Source: Chloroflexus islandicus
Lineage (GTDB): Bacteria; Chloroflexota; Chloroflexia; Chloroflexales; Chloroflexaceae
DNA length: 64,000 nt
Assembly: GCF_001650695.1 (NCBI RefSeq)
Contig: NZ_LWQS01000039.1
Coordinates: forward strand, 1 to 64,000
Reading direction: 5' to 3'
The notes beneath the pieces are model-generated. The model had not been told where the DNA came from. It ran no database searches and was given only the letters and a program-made list of their open reading frames with translations. This document shows positions 15,859 to 24,569 of the stretch, one piece after another. Position numbers and translations under genes: made by a program. The stretch's first letter is position 1. Every line of letters begins with the position of its first letter.

Positions 15859-16811
15859 TGGAAGCGGTGACGATCATTGATGTCGCGCCTCGCGATGGCT
15901 TGCAGAATGAGCCTGAGGTGCTAGAGGTCACAACACGGGTTGAGCTGATCGAGCGCCTGCTTGCGGCTGGCGTGCCGCGAGTGGAGATCGGTTCGTTTGT
16001 CAATCCGCGGCAAGTGCCACAGATGGCCGGCGCCGGCGAGATTGCGCGCCTGCTCGCCGAACGCGGTCACAATCTGGCCGCTCGCGCCAGCAACGACACA
16101 TTTCGCTTTACGGCGCTCGCCCCCAACCAACGTGGCTACGAATTGGCCGCCGCCGCCGGCTTGCGCCACGTCCGCTTGGTGCTGGCGGCCAGCGATGGCC
16201 TCAATCAGGCCAATTTCAAGCGCACCACCGCCGATTCGCTGGCTGAGTTCAGCCAATTGGCGCTACGTATTCACCACGACGGCATTGCGTTCGGGGTTGC
16301 GATCGGCGCGTCGTTCGGCTGCCCCTTCGATGGCTATGTCTCGCCCGAACGGGTGCTCTCGATTGCTGAACATGCCGCCGATATGGGAGCGAACGAGATC
16401 GTCTTCGCTGACACCACCGGTATGGCGGTGCCGACACAGGTGGCTGCGTTGTGCGCGATGGCCGTGCGCCGATTGCCGCACGTCACCCTCACGATCCATC
16501 TCCACAATACGCGCAATACCGGCTATGCCAACGCCTTCGCCGCATGGCAAGCCGGTATCCGTTCATTCGATGCGGCTTTGGGCGGGATCGGCGGCTGCCC
16601 CTTTGCCCCTCGCGCCGTCGGCAATATCGCCAGCGAGGATCTGGTTCACATGTTCAACGGCATTGGCGCACCGACCGGGATCGACCTGCCAGCCTTGCTG
16701 GCCGCATCCGATTGGCTGAGCGCAACGCTGGGCCGGCCCTTGCCGGCGCTGACCGGCAAGGCTGGGCCGGTCTATGCGCAGGTGGCGACACCGGCAAACC
16801 ACCGGTCATAA
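15858..16811 (+). CDS. rcl: HMG-CoA-lyase family enzyme, likely R-citramalyl-CoA lyase
   Basis: A protein of 317 residues of the DRE-TIM metallolyase superfamily. DVAPRDGLQNE (about residues 8-18) carries the metal-binding Asp and catalytic Arg. HLHNTRN near 205 carries the two histidine metal ligands, and GGIGGCPFAPRAVGNIASED near 235-254 holds the catalytic cysteine loop of HMG-CoA lyases. Linkage to the class III CoA-transferase (TGATG overlap) fits R-citramalyl-CoA lyase, which cleaves citramalyl-CoA to acetyl-CoA and pyruvate, as known from Chloroflexus. A plain hydroxymethylglutaryl-CoA lyase is the alternative. Confidence 0.85.
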   Translation: MEAVTIIDVAPRDGLQNEPEVLEVTTRVELIERLLAAGVPRVEIGSFVNPRQVPQMAGAGEIARLLAERGHNLAARASNDTFRFTALAPNQRGYELAAAAGLRHVRLVLAASDGLNQANFKRTTADSLAEFSQLALRIHHDGIAFGVAIGASFGCPFDGYVSPERVLSIAEHAADMGANEIVFADTTGMAVPTQVAALCAMAVRRLPHVTLTIHLHNTRNTGYANAFAAWQAGIRSFDAALGGIGGCPFAPRAVGNIASEDLVHMFNGIGAPTGIDLPALLAASDWLSATLGRPLPALTGKAGPVYAQVATPANHRS

Positions 16812-16915
16812 AGCGGGCCATACGCGAGTCATACCGTCTCCCCCTTCTCGCAGCGGGTGGCGCAAGGGCGGGGGGATGAGGGCAGAAATAGCTGTTTCAA
16901 CGGGAGGAATGGAGC

Positions 16916-18961
16916 ATGAGTTACCGTATCGGAGTCGACGTCGGCGGTACCTTCACCGACCTTATGCTCTTCGATGAGGAGAGCGGGCGCTATTGGCGCC
17001 ACAAGACCCCCTCCACACCCCACGATCCGTCAGAGGCGGTGCTGGCCGGGATCGCGGCCATCTGCCGGCAAGCCGGGATTGCCCCATCACAAGTCGCCCA
17101 GATCATGCACGGCACCACCGTCGCCACCAACGTCATTCTCGAAGGCAAAGGCGCGCGTGTCGGTCTGATCACGACCGAAGGCTTTAAGCAGATTTTGCAT
17201 CTTGCCCGCTCGCAGACGCCGGGGCCGTTGGCAGGCTGGATGATTATGATCAAGCCGGAACCGCCGGCGACGCTAGCCGATACCCGCGAGGTGTCCGAGC
17301 GCATGAGCGCGCGCGGTGAGGTGGTGCGCCCGCTCGACGAGACTCAAGCCGAGGCGGTTATGCGCGAGCTGGTCGATTCGGGGATCGAGTCGCTGACGAT
17401 TTCGCTGATCAATTCCTATGCCAACCCCGACCACGAGCGCCGCCTCAAGACGATTGCCCAGCGCATTGCCCCCCACCTGCCGGTGACCATCTCGTATGAC
17501 GTGCTGCCGGAGTTTCGCGAGTATGAGCGCACGCTCACCGCAACCATGAACGCTTATGTCAAGCCAAAGGTCAAGACCTACGTTCACAACCTCGATCAGC
17601 ACTTGCGCCAGCAAGGGGTGCAAGCCAAGCTCAACATTCTCCGCTCTGACGCCGGCCTGATGACCGCCGAGACGACCGAGGAGAACCCGGTCTACACGCT
17701 GCTTTCCGGCCCATCGGGTGGCGTGGCCGGCGCATTGCACATCGCCATCCGCGCTGGGTATCCCAATATCTTGACCTTCGATATGGGTGGCACGTCGACC
17801 GACGTCTCGCTCTGTATGGGTGAGCCGAACATTGCCCGCGAGACGGTGCTCGGCTATTTCCCGGTGAAGGTGCCCTCGGTCGATGTGCGCTCGGTTGGCG
17901 CCGGCGGCGGCTCTATTGCCCACGTGCCTACCCTCACCCGCGCGCTGCGCGTTGGCCCGCAGAGCGCCGGCGCGGTGCCCGGCCCGGCCTGCTACGGCAA
18001 AGGCGGCACTGAACCGACCGTCACCGATGCCAATCTGGTCTGCGGCTACCTGCCGCCAAGCATCCTCGGCGGCGCGATGCAGCTCGATGTGGCCGCGGCC
18101 AAAGCGGCGGTGCAGAAGATCGCCGATGCGACCGGCCTCAGCCTGATGGATGCCGCCGAAGGGATTTTGCGCATCGTCAACGAGAATATGTTCGGCGCGC
18201 TGCGGCTGGTCAGCGTGCAACGCGGCTTCGACCCGCGCCAGTTTGCCTTGATGGCCTTCGGCGGGGCCGGCCCGCTCCACGGCAATGCGCTGGCCGAATT
18301 GCTCGGCTGCTACCCGGTAATCGTGCCACCCGCTCCCGGTCTGCTCTGCGCGCTCGGCGACCTCAGCGCCGACTATCGCGACGAGTTCGCCCGCACCTAC
18401 ATCCGCACCGTCGATCGGGTTGAGCAAGAGGAGATGGTCGGTATGCTGCGCGAGCTGGGCCGCGAAGCTCGCACCATGCTCGCTGCCGAAGCCATCCCAC
18501 CCGCCCGCCAAGAGATTCGCTACTTCGTCGATATGCGCTACTACCGCCAAGGCTACGAAATGCCGATTGCGGTCAGCGAGGCCGAATTCGAGCAAGACCT
18601 GATCCCGCTGCTGGTGCAGCGCTTCAACGACCTGCACGATCGCACCTATGGCTTCATGCTCGACAGCAACGTCGAGATCGTCAATCTGCGCGCTGTCGGC
18701 ATTGGCCGGGTGACGAAGGTGGAGTTGCCCGAAGCCGAGCCGGGTGATGCCGATGCCAGCAGCGCCTACACCGGCGACCACCAGATCTACCGCCACGGCG
18801 AATGGATCACGGCCAAGCTCTACGACCGCAACAAACTGCGCCCCGGCATGCAGGTCGAAGGCCCGGCCATTATCACCGAAGTCGATAGCACGACGGTGGT
18901 GCTGCCTCACCACACCGCAACCGTTGATCGCTACTTCAACCTGTTGATCAATCGCAGCTAA
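16916..18961 (+). CDS. hyuA: Hydantoinase/oxoprolinase A subunit (HyuA-like)
   Basis: A protein of 681 residues. The N-terminal ATP-binding signature GVDVGGTFTDLMLFD (about residues 6-20) is followed by HGTTVATNVILEGKGARVGL (about 64-83), LSGPSGGVAGA (about 262), FDMGGTSTDVSLC (about 286) and RSVGAGGGSIA (about 322), the standard order for this family. Such enzymes use ATP to open hydantoin or oxoproline rings, and relatives carboxylate acetone or acetophenone. A GGGAGGAATGGAG ribosome-binding site precedes the ATG. It is followed after 44 bases by hyuB and later by an N-carbamoylsarcosine-amidase-like gene, which favours a hydantoin substrate (inference). Confidence 0.88.
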   Translation: MSYRIGVDVGGTFTDLMLFDEESGRYWRHKTPSTPHDPSEAVLAGIAAICRQAGIAPSQVAQIMHGTTVATNVILEGKGARVGLITTEGFKQILHLARSQTPGPLAGWMIMIKPEPPATLADTREVSERMSARGEVVRPLDETQAEAVMRELVDSGIESLTISLINSYANPDHERRLKTIAQRIAPHLPVTISYDVLPEFREYERTLTATMNAYVKPKVKTYVHNLDQHLRQQGVQAKLNILRSDAGLMTAETTEENPVYTLLSGPSGGVAGALHIAIRAGYPNILTFDMGGTSTDVSLCMGEPNIARETVLGYFPVKVPSVDVRSVGAGGGSIAHVPTLTRALRVGPQSAGAVPGPACYGKGGTEPTVTDANLVCGYLPPSILGGAMQLDVAAAKAAVQKIADATGLSLMDAAEGILRIVNENMFGALRLVSVQRGFDPRQFALMAFGGAGPLHGNALAELLGCYPVIVPPAPGLLCALGDLSADYRDEFARTYIRTVDRVEQEEMVGMLRELGREARTMLAAEAIPPARQEIRYFVDMRYYRQGYEMPIAVSEAEFEQDLIPLLVQRFNDLHDRTYGFMLDSNVEIVNLRAVGIGRVTKVELPEAEPGDADASSAYTGDHQIYRHGEWITAKLYDRNKLRPGMQVEGPAIITEVDSTTVVLPHHTATVDRYFNLLINRS

Positions 18962-19005
18962 CCGCCGGTGCGGTCTTGCGCCAAGCCGAATAGCGAGGAA
19001 CAACG

Positions 19006-20943
19006 ATGGCAACCAATCTCAAAATCGCGTCGATTCCCCAGATTGAGATCGATCCGGTCACGCTCGATATTATCGAAAACGCGCTCAAGAACACCCGCTA
19101 CGAGATGGACGCTGTGCTCTACCGCACAGCGATGAGTCCGGTGATCCGCGAGCAGCACGACCAGTTTCCGATGATTACCGATCCGCACGGGCGGATGATC
19201 GTCGGCCAGTTCGGTTCGTACATCGCCGGCCTGCTCGACCATTGGGATCAGACGATCGAACCCGGCGATGTGATTTTGCTCTCGGATCCCTACCTCTGCG
19301 GCGGTGCGATCAGCCACATCAACGACTTGCTGGTAATGCTGCCGATCTTCTATGGCAAGGGTGAGGATCGCGAACTGATCGGCTGGGCCAGTATGTTCGG
19401 CCATGCCCAAGACGTGGGCGGGCCGCTGCCCGGCTCGCTGCCTACCAACGCCACCACCATCTTCGGCGAAGGGTTGCGGCTGCCGCCGGTCAAGATCTAC
19501 GAACGCGGCAAACTCAACCGGGCCGTGCTCGACATTATGCTGAATAACGTCCGCCAGCCAGAAATGAACCGCGCCGACCTGATGGCAATTATCGCCAGTT
19601 GCCGCACCGCCGAAAAGCGGGTGATCGAGCTGTGCGACCGCTTCGGCAAAGATGTCTATCTGGCCGCCACCCAAGCCCTGCTCGACCGCACCTATCGGGC
19701 GATGAAGGAGCTGATCCTGCGCAACCTGCCCGAAGAGCCGCAGTCGTTTGAAGATTATGTTGATGACGACGGGTTGGGCAACGGGCCGTTCAAGATGAAG
19801 CTGACGATCTGGCGGCAAGGCCACGAAGCCTACTTCGACTGGACGGGCACCGACCCGCAGGCGATGGGGCCGATCAACTTCTACCTCAACGAGTCGATGT
19901 TCAAGATGTTCATCGGCGTCTACCTGATCATGGTCTTCGACCCGCAAATCTTGTTCAACGACGGCTTCTACCCGCTGCTGCACGTCACTATGCCCAAGGG
20001 CAGCCTCATCCAACCCGAATTTCCGGCGGCGCTGGGATGCCGCACCCATGCCCTCACCCGCCTGTTCGACGTGCTCGGCGGGGCGTTGGCCAAGCGCGCG
20101 CCAGAGTTTACCACCGCCGCCGGTTATGGCACTTCGCCCTACCTGCTCTATTCCGGCTACGACAAAGACGGCGAATTCTTCTATCTCATGGAGATCAACT
20201 ACGGCGGCATCCCCGGCCGCCCGATCGGCGATGGAATGGACGGGCATTCGTGGTGGCCGCTCTTCACCAACATCCCCACCGAATACCTAGAGAGCTACTA
20301 CCCGATCCGGATCGAGCGCTACACCAGCATCATGGATTCAGGCGGCGCCGGTTTTCACCGCGGCGGCAACGGCATCGAGAAGATCTACACCTTCCTCGAA
20401 CCGGGAGAAATCTCGATCCACGACGACCGCTGGCTGACGCCGCCGTGGGGCAACGTCGGCGGCAAGCCGGGCAGCCGGTCGAGCAAGCTGCTGGTGCGTA
20501 CCGATGGCAGCCGGCAGGTACTGCCGAGCAAATGCGACCAAATCGCTGTCGAACCGGGTGATCAACTGATCTACCGCACTGCCGGCGGCGGCGGTTGGAA
20601 AGACCCGCTCACCCGTCCGGCAGAGGCGGTGCAGCGTGATGTGCGCTATGGGTTGGTCAGCCGGGAAAAGGCGCTCAACGACTACGGCGTGGTGCTAACC
20701 GAGACGCTTGAGATTGATGCAGCCGCCACCGAAGCCAAACGCGCCGAGCTGGCCGCCGCGCGCGGCGAAATCAAAGGCTTCGACTTCGGCCCGCCGCTCG
20801 AAGAGCTGCTCGCCAACGCCGAAGCCGAGACCGGCCTGCCCGCGCCGCGCAAACCGCAACCAGTGCGGTGGGCTATGGCCCGCGCCGCCCGGCGCGAACG
20901 CATGGCCCAACCCGCCGAGCAACGCGCGGTCACAGCGGACTAG
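19006..20943 (+). CDS. hyuB: Hydantoinase/oxoprolinase B subunit (HyuB-like)
   Basis: A protein of 645 residues, partner of HyuA. Typical features are DPVTLDIIENALKNTRYEMD at about residues 17-36, SPVIREQHD near 45, DPYLCGGAISHINDLLV near 95-110, SLPTNATTIFGEGLRLPP near 145, FDWTGTDPQA near 280 and GGAGFHRGGNG near 445. The last 70 residues are a charged extension rich in Ala, Glu and Arg. The ribosome-binding site is GCGAGGA. Together with HyuA it should form an ATP-dependent cyclic amidase or carboxylase; the sequence does not fix the substrate. Confidence 0.88.
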   Translation: MATNLKIASIPQIEIDPVTLDIIENALKNTRYEMDAVLYRTAMSPVIREQHDQFPMITDPHGRMIVGQFGSYIAGLLDHWDQTIEPGDVILLSDPYLCGGAISHINDLLVMLPIFYGKGEDRELIGWASMFGHAQDVGGPLPGSLPTNATTIFGEGLRLPPVKIYERGKLNRAVLDIMLNNVRQPEMNRADLMAIIASCRTAEKRVIELCDRFGKDVYLAATQALLDRTYRAMKELILRNLPEEPQSFEDYVDDDGLGNGPFKMKLTIWRQGHEAYFDWTGTDPQAMGPINFYLNESMFKMFIGVYLIMVFDPQILFNDGFYPLLHVTMPKGSLIQPEFPAALGCRTHALTRLFDVLGGALAKRAPEFTTAAGYGTSPYLLYSGYDKDGEFFYLMEINYGGIPGRPIGDGMDGHSWWPLFTNIPTEYLESYYPIRIERYTSIMDSGGAGFHRGGNGIEKIYTFLEPGEISIHDDRWLTPPWGNVGGKPGSRSSKLLVRTDGSRQVLPSKCDQIAVEPGDQLIYRTAGGGGWKDPLTRPAEAVQRDVRYGLVSREKALNDYGVVLTETLEIDAAATEAKRAELAAARGEIKGFDFGPPLEELLANAEAETGLPAPRKPQPVRWAMARAARRERMAQPAEQRAVTAD

Positions 20944-20952
20944 CAGGGACGC

Positions 20953-21142
20953 GGCATGCCTCGCCCCACCCATCCACCAAAATGGACGGGCGAGGCATAC
21001 CTCGCCCCACCCATCCACCAAAATGGACGGGCGAGGCATACCTCGCCCCTCACACCCACCAAAATGGACGGGCGAGGCATGCCTCGCCCCACACACCCAC
21101 CAAAATGGACGGGTGAGGCATGCCTCGCCCCGCACCCTATCC
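20953..21142. repeat. 41-bp tandem repeat with internal palindrome, 4.6 copies
   Basis: Units start at 20953, 20994, 21035, 21076 and 21117 (partial). The junctions between units form the 20-bp perfect palindrome GGGCGAGGCATGCCTCGCCC or its one-base variant, followed by a CCACCAAAATGGACG spacer. The array fills the gap between hyuB and the hydrolase gene, so transcripts would carry serial hairpins. An open frame through it would extend the hydrolase, but that is a repeat translation. Confidence 0.95.
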
Positions 21143-21153
21143 AACGAGGCTCT

Positions 21154-21798
21154 ATGACCACCTTCGACCATCTTGCCGACGACTACCGCCAGCACGGCCT
21201 CGCCGGACGGATCGGCTTCGGCGAACGCCCGGCGCTGTTAGTGATCGACTTCATCAAAGCCTACACCACCCCCGGCTCGCCGCTGTATGCCGCTCCCGGC
21301 GTACCGGATGCAGTGCGCGCCAGCCAACCGGTGTTAGCCGCGGCCCGCGCCGCCGGCATCCCGATCATCTACACCACCGTCGCCTACGCACCCGATGGCC
21401 GCGACGGCGGCATCTTCGTGCAAAAAGTGCCGGCGCTGCGCCAGCTCACCCACGACTCGCCGCTGGTGGCAATCGTTGACGAGCTGCGCCCGCAAGCCGG
21501 CGAACTGGTGATCGAAAAGAAATACGCCAGCGCCTTCTTCGGCACCCACCTCGCCGCCACCCTCACCGCACTGCGGGTTGACACCCTGATCATGGTTGGC
21601 TGCTCCACCAGCGGCTGCATCCGGGCCAGCGCCGTCGATGGCATGCAACACGGCTTTCGCGTGATTGTACCCCGCGAATGCGTCGGCGACCGCGCCCCTG
21701 AACCGCACCTTGCCAACTTATTCGACATCAACGGCAAATACGGTGACGTGGTTGCGGTTGAGGAGGTATTAGCGTATTTACGTCTATCAAGGCCATGA
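21154..21798 (+). CDS. Isochorismatase-fold amidohydrolase, N-carbamoylsarcosine amidase-like
   Basis: A protein of 214 residues of the cysteine hydrolase (isochorismatase-like) superfamily. The catalytic triad is visible: Asp32 in LLVIDF, Lys122 in VIEKKYASAF, and Cys155 in STSGCIRASA. FFGTHLAATL and VDTLIMVGCSTSGC are typical of the N-carbamoylsarcosine amidase branch. The last gene of the operon after hyuA-hyuB; hydantoinase plus N-carbamoyl hydrolase is the classical order of hydantoin or creatinine breakdown. The ATG at 21154 follows the tandem array and an AACGAGG-like leader. A short CGTTACA/TGTAACG hairpin (21802-21816) directly follows the stop. Confidence 0.85.
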   Translation: MTTFDHLADDYRQHGLAGRIGFGERPALLVIDFIKAYTTPGSPLYAAPGVPDAVRASQPVLAAARAAGIPIIYTTVAYAPDGRDGGIFVQKVPALRQLTHDSPLVAIVDELRPQAGELVIEKKYASAFFGTHLAATLTALRVDTLIMVGCSTSGCIRASAVDGMQHGFRVIVPRECVGDRAPEPHLANLFDINGKYGDVVAVEEVLAYLRLSRP

Positions 21799-21920
21799 AA
21801 CCGTTACATTGTAACGATGAACGATCATTACAACCATCGTAGAACCTGAACCCTCAAACAGATCACTCCAAGAGCACGATATTCGGTGGATACTACCAAA
21901 TTCACGTAAAATATTTCTTC

Positions 21921-21949
21921 TTGACTTCGTGTCAAGATGGTATTATTAT
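21921..21949 (+). promoter_or_regulatory. Promoter of the lipoprotein gene
   Basis: TTGACT (21921-21926), a 17-base spacer and TATTAT (21944-21949) in a locally AT-rich stretch. An inverted repeat, CTTGAC-TTCGT-GTCAAG (21920-21936), covers the -35 box and may be an operator. The start codon is about 60 bases downstream of the expected transcription start. Confidence 0.65.
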
Positions 21950-22017
21950 GATACATACGGCATCTACTCTGATGCCGGCGTTTTGCGTTTCTTATAGAAA
22001 GTGTACGGTCTTAAGCG

Positions 22018-22665
22018 ATGAGCCACCGCTATCGCTGGGTCTTTCTGGCAGGTGTGGTCGTCGCGCTCAGTGGTTGTCTGTCGACCCTACCCACAACTGT
22101 AGATGTGAACGGGCCATTGCCGGCTACCTTACCGCCACTAGCGCAAACCTTGCGCGCCACGATAGCGCCGACAAATCTTGTCCCGGCGCAGGAAACTGCT
22201 GTGCCGACAAGCACGATGACTACGACCGCGGCGATTATTGTTGCGACACCGCCGCCAGCCACCGTAGCGCCGCCGACACCTACCTTAGCCCCAGCGCCAA
22301 CCCTCGTCTTGCCAACGTTGCCGGTCTTGTCGAACGAAGAACGTTGGCGATTGCAACAGATCGATCGCCAAATCTTTCCAGAACCCCGTTTATATACCAC
22401 GAAACAGAGTGAGTTATACTGGTACGATCCAGTTAACCAGCAATCTGTATTAATCGGCATTATAAATGGTGAATTTATGGCACAAGCCACATTCATTTTC
22501 CGCGAAAATAATCAACCATCACTTGAAGTGCCATACCACGTCAACCATTCTTATGGAATTTCTGCCCTTTCTCCCGCTGTAATCGAACGTATTCACGCCG
22601 CAGGATATGATGAGTGGATTGAGACGTTCGTTTTTCTGACCCCTGATGTGCAACCGAAAGGCTAG
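22018..22665 (+). CDS. Predicted lipoprotein with Thr/Pro-rich linker
   Basis: A protein of 215 residues. A signal sequence ends in the lipobox LSGC (Cys20), followed by a long Pro/Thr/Ala linker to about residue 100 and a small globular C-terminal domain of about 110 residues (YWYDPVNQQSVLIGIING, YHVNHSYGISALS). It would be an extracytoplasmic lipoprotein; I do not recognise the C-terminal domain. Base composition is clearly lower in GC than the neighbours, particularly in the 3' half, which may indicate transfer or relaxed selection. It has its own promoter. Confidence 0.7.
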   Translation: MSHRYRWVFLAGVVVALSGCLSTLPTTVDVNGPLPATLPPLAQTLRATIAPTNLVPAQETAVPTSTMTTTAAIIVATPPPATVAPPTPTLAPAPTLVLPTLPVLSNEERWRLQQIDRQIFPEPRLYTTKQSELYWYDPVNQQSVLIGIINGEFMAQATFIFRENNQPSLEVPYHVNHSYGISALSPAVIERIHAAGYDEWIETFVFLTPDVQPKG

Positions 22666-22778
22666 GTTTACCAGTTACCGGGTTACAAGCTGGTTAGGAA
22701 ACGGTTGTATAATCATTTTGGTCTGGTCAATTTTAGATAGTTCTGCAGCTATAGTTTAGTAAGGAAGAAGGAACCGCC

Positions 22779-23681
22779 GTGAGCAGTCGCTATCTCGAAA
22801 TGGTGCGTGGACAACGCCGAAGAGGCGGGTGGCAGTTCACATCGAAGTCATTGCTCGCCATCCTTGCGTTCATCGCCATGATTGGCTCTGCGGTCTATTG
22901 GTGGGGTGTCCAGAGTCAATTAACCGGCAATTGGATTATCGCTGCGGCATACACTGCCATTCTAGTGTTGGCGCCGCCGAGCCTGATGTCATTCCTCATC
23001 CCATGGTCGCCGGGTGGGATGCTCTTGCAAAAAATTAACGCCAAGACATGGGGTTATGCCGTGGTGATAGCCGCCACGATCTACCTTGTGTATTATTCCT
23101 TTGAAATTCAATGGACATGGTGGGCATCGCAGCCAGTGGTTCAAAGCACCGGGTTAGTCATCCAACAGGTCTTGATTGGCATCATCGGCTTTATCATTAT
23201 CCCTGCGCTCTTATGGACACCAGTGACCTCTGAGGAGCTGGTTGAGCAGGTGCGCCAAGCCCATTTGGTGCGTCGCTACGAGCTGCAAACACAGGCTGAC
23301 ATTGCTATTCTGCGCGCTACCCTGCTGCGCGCGCAAGAGAAGGCGTTGATCGGGTTTGCCAACCTCACCGTGCAGGAGCGCGAGGAATTGGCCGCCGTGA
23401 TGCGTGGCTTGGTCAAAGGTATTGACGCAACCCTACGCGATATTGGCGAAAGCGTGAGGACGGTGAGCGGGGCGACGGTGCCGTTCAATAGCCTCGAAGA
23501 CAATGAGGATATCCAGAAGTACCTTGATTTTGTCGCCGAAACGCTGACCGACAATGCGCTCTTGCCCCGCCGCTCATCGGCCACGGGCCAGCATGAAGCG
23601 GCAACTCGCCAGCTCTCATCGCGTGAAGAGGAAGAATATTACGAAGATGACCGGCGTACGCGCGCGTTGCGACAACGCTAG
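22779..23681 (+). CDS. Membrane protein with four transmembrane segments and cytoplasmic helical tail
   Basis: A protein of 300 residues starting with GTG after an AAGGAAGAAGGAA ribosome-binding site. Hydrophobic segments lie at about residues 24-45, 50-75, 88-108 and 124-146, then a charged alpha-helical, possibly coiled-coil region (about 150-215) and an acidic/basic tail with EEEEYYEDD. I do not recognise the family. It begins a compact operon with an 80-residue protein, nadD and rsmG (gaps of 12, 12 and 6 bases), so it is co-expressed with housekeeping genes. Confidence 0.7.
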   Translation: MSSRYLEMVRGQRRRGGWQFTSKSLLAILAFIAMIGSAVYWWGVQSQLTGNWIIAAAYTAILVLAPPSLMSFLIPWSPGGMLLQKINAKTWGYAVVIAATIYLVYYSFEIQWTWWASQPVVQSTGLVIQQVLIGIIGFIIIPALLWTPVTSEELVEQVRQAHLVRRYELQTQADIAILRATLLRAQEKALIGFANLTVQEREELAAVMRGLVKGIDATLRDIGESVRTVSGATVPFNSLEDNEDIQKYLDFVAETLTDNALLPRRSSATGQHEAATRQLSSREEEEYYEDDRRTRALRQR

Positions 23682-23693
23682 CTAGGTAGGAAT

Positions 23694-23936
23694 ATGCGCG
23701 GCTATCGTTTCACCACAGATGACCGCCTGCCCGAACGCGATTTGCAAGAGCTGGCCGATGAACTGGCGATCCAGTTGCATTATGCGCTCGGCGAGCGCGT
23801 GTTTCTGTTGCCGCGCGCCGATGTGGCAGAGTTGATCTGGCCGTATATCGAAGACCTCCATCCCGATGACCAGAATGATGTCGTCTGGCTTGTGTGGCAT
23901 CTGTTCCAAGAAGCGCATGAGCTGAACGACGAGTAA
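23694..23936 (+). CDS. Small conserved-looking acidic protein, 80 residues
   Basis: An acidic soluble protein with an aromatic-rich second half (AELIWPYIEDLHPDD, VVWLVWHLFQEAHEL). No family recognised. Twelve-base gaps on both sides place it inside the operon leading to nadD, and GCTAGGTAGGAA provides a ribosome-binding site. Codon use matches the neighbours, so it is likely real; function unknown. Confidence 0.65.
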   Translation: MRGYRFTTDDRLPERDLQELADELAIQLHYALGERVFLLPRADVAELIWPYIEDLHPDDQNDVVWLVWHLFQEAHELNDE

Positions 23937-23948
23937 CCCGCCCTTATC

Positions 23949-24563
23949 ATGACGACTGTTCGCCGGTTGGGGATTTATGGAGGGACGTTCGATCCGATCC
24001 ACTTCGGCCATCTCGCCATTGTCGAAGAGGCGCGCTGGTTTTGCCGTCTCGACCAAGTGCTGATCGTCCCCGCCGCAGCCCAACCGCTGAAGGAAGGCCA
24101 TCTCGCCGCAGCCCATCACCGGCTTGAGATGGTGCGGTTAGCGTGTGCCGGCAACGACGCACTGATCCCATCGTCGCTCGAACTCGATCGCCCGCCGCCA
24201 TCGTATACGGTCGATACCTTGCGCGTATGCCGGGAACGGTATGGGCCGGAAGTTGAGCTATTCCTGATCATTGGCGCTGATGCCGCCGCTGATCTGCCCC
24301 GCTGGCGCGAACCCGACCAGATCGCACATCTTGCCCGCCTTGTTGTGGTTGAACGGCCCGGTTATCCGTTTGACCCCGCATCGCTCGTTGCAGCAGTGCC
24401 GGCAGTGCGCGATCGGATGATTGTCCTCACCGGGCCGCAGCTCGCCATTTCTAGCACCGATCTGCGCCAGCGCCTCGCCACCGGTCGCCCGGTGCGTTAC
24501 CAGTTGCCTGATGCTGTGCTTGCTTATGTGAATCATCACCGGTTATATCAAGTTGAGGAATAA
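23949..24563 (+). CDS. nadD: Nicotinate-nucleotide adenylyltransferase
   Basis: A protein of 204 residues that makes deamido-NAD from nicotinate mononucleotide and ATP. The nucleotidyltransferase signature GIYGGTFDPIHFGHL (about residues 8-22) and the C-terminal ISSTDLRQRL motif (about 172-181) are both present, along with SYTVDTL near 84 and LIIGADA near 105. Length is typical. Third gene of the four-gene operon; rsmG begins six bases after its stop. Confidence 0.93.
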   Translation: MTTVRRLGIYGGTFDPIHFGHLAIVEEARWFCRLDQVLIVPAAAQPLKEGHLAAAHHRLEMVRLACAGNDALIPSSLELDRPPPSYTVDTLRVCRERYGPEVELFLIIGADAAADLPRWREPDQIAHLARLVVVERPGYPFDPASLVAAVPAVRDRMIVLTGPQLAISSTDLRQRLATGRPVRYQLPDAVLAYVNHHRLYQVEE

Positions 24564-24569
24564 CGCTCC

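Noticed and set aside
17273-19012. Long antisense open frame of 579 codons
   Set aside because: It lies opposite hyuA, which has clear motifs; the antisense frame is open only because of high GC codon bias and has no recognisable domain.
18958-20247. Antisense open frame of 429 codons opposite hyuB
   Set aside because: Shadow of the hyuB reading frame; no motif or start signal.
20953-21142. CRISPR-like array
   Set aside because: A 41-base period with no variable spacers; the sequence between palindromes is constant.
20956-21153. N-terminal extension of the isochorismatase-fold hydrolase
   Set aside because: It is a translation of the 41-bp tandem repeat; the family begins at the ATG at 21154.
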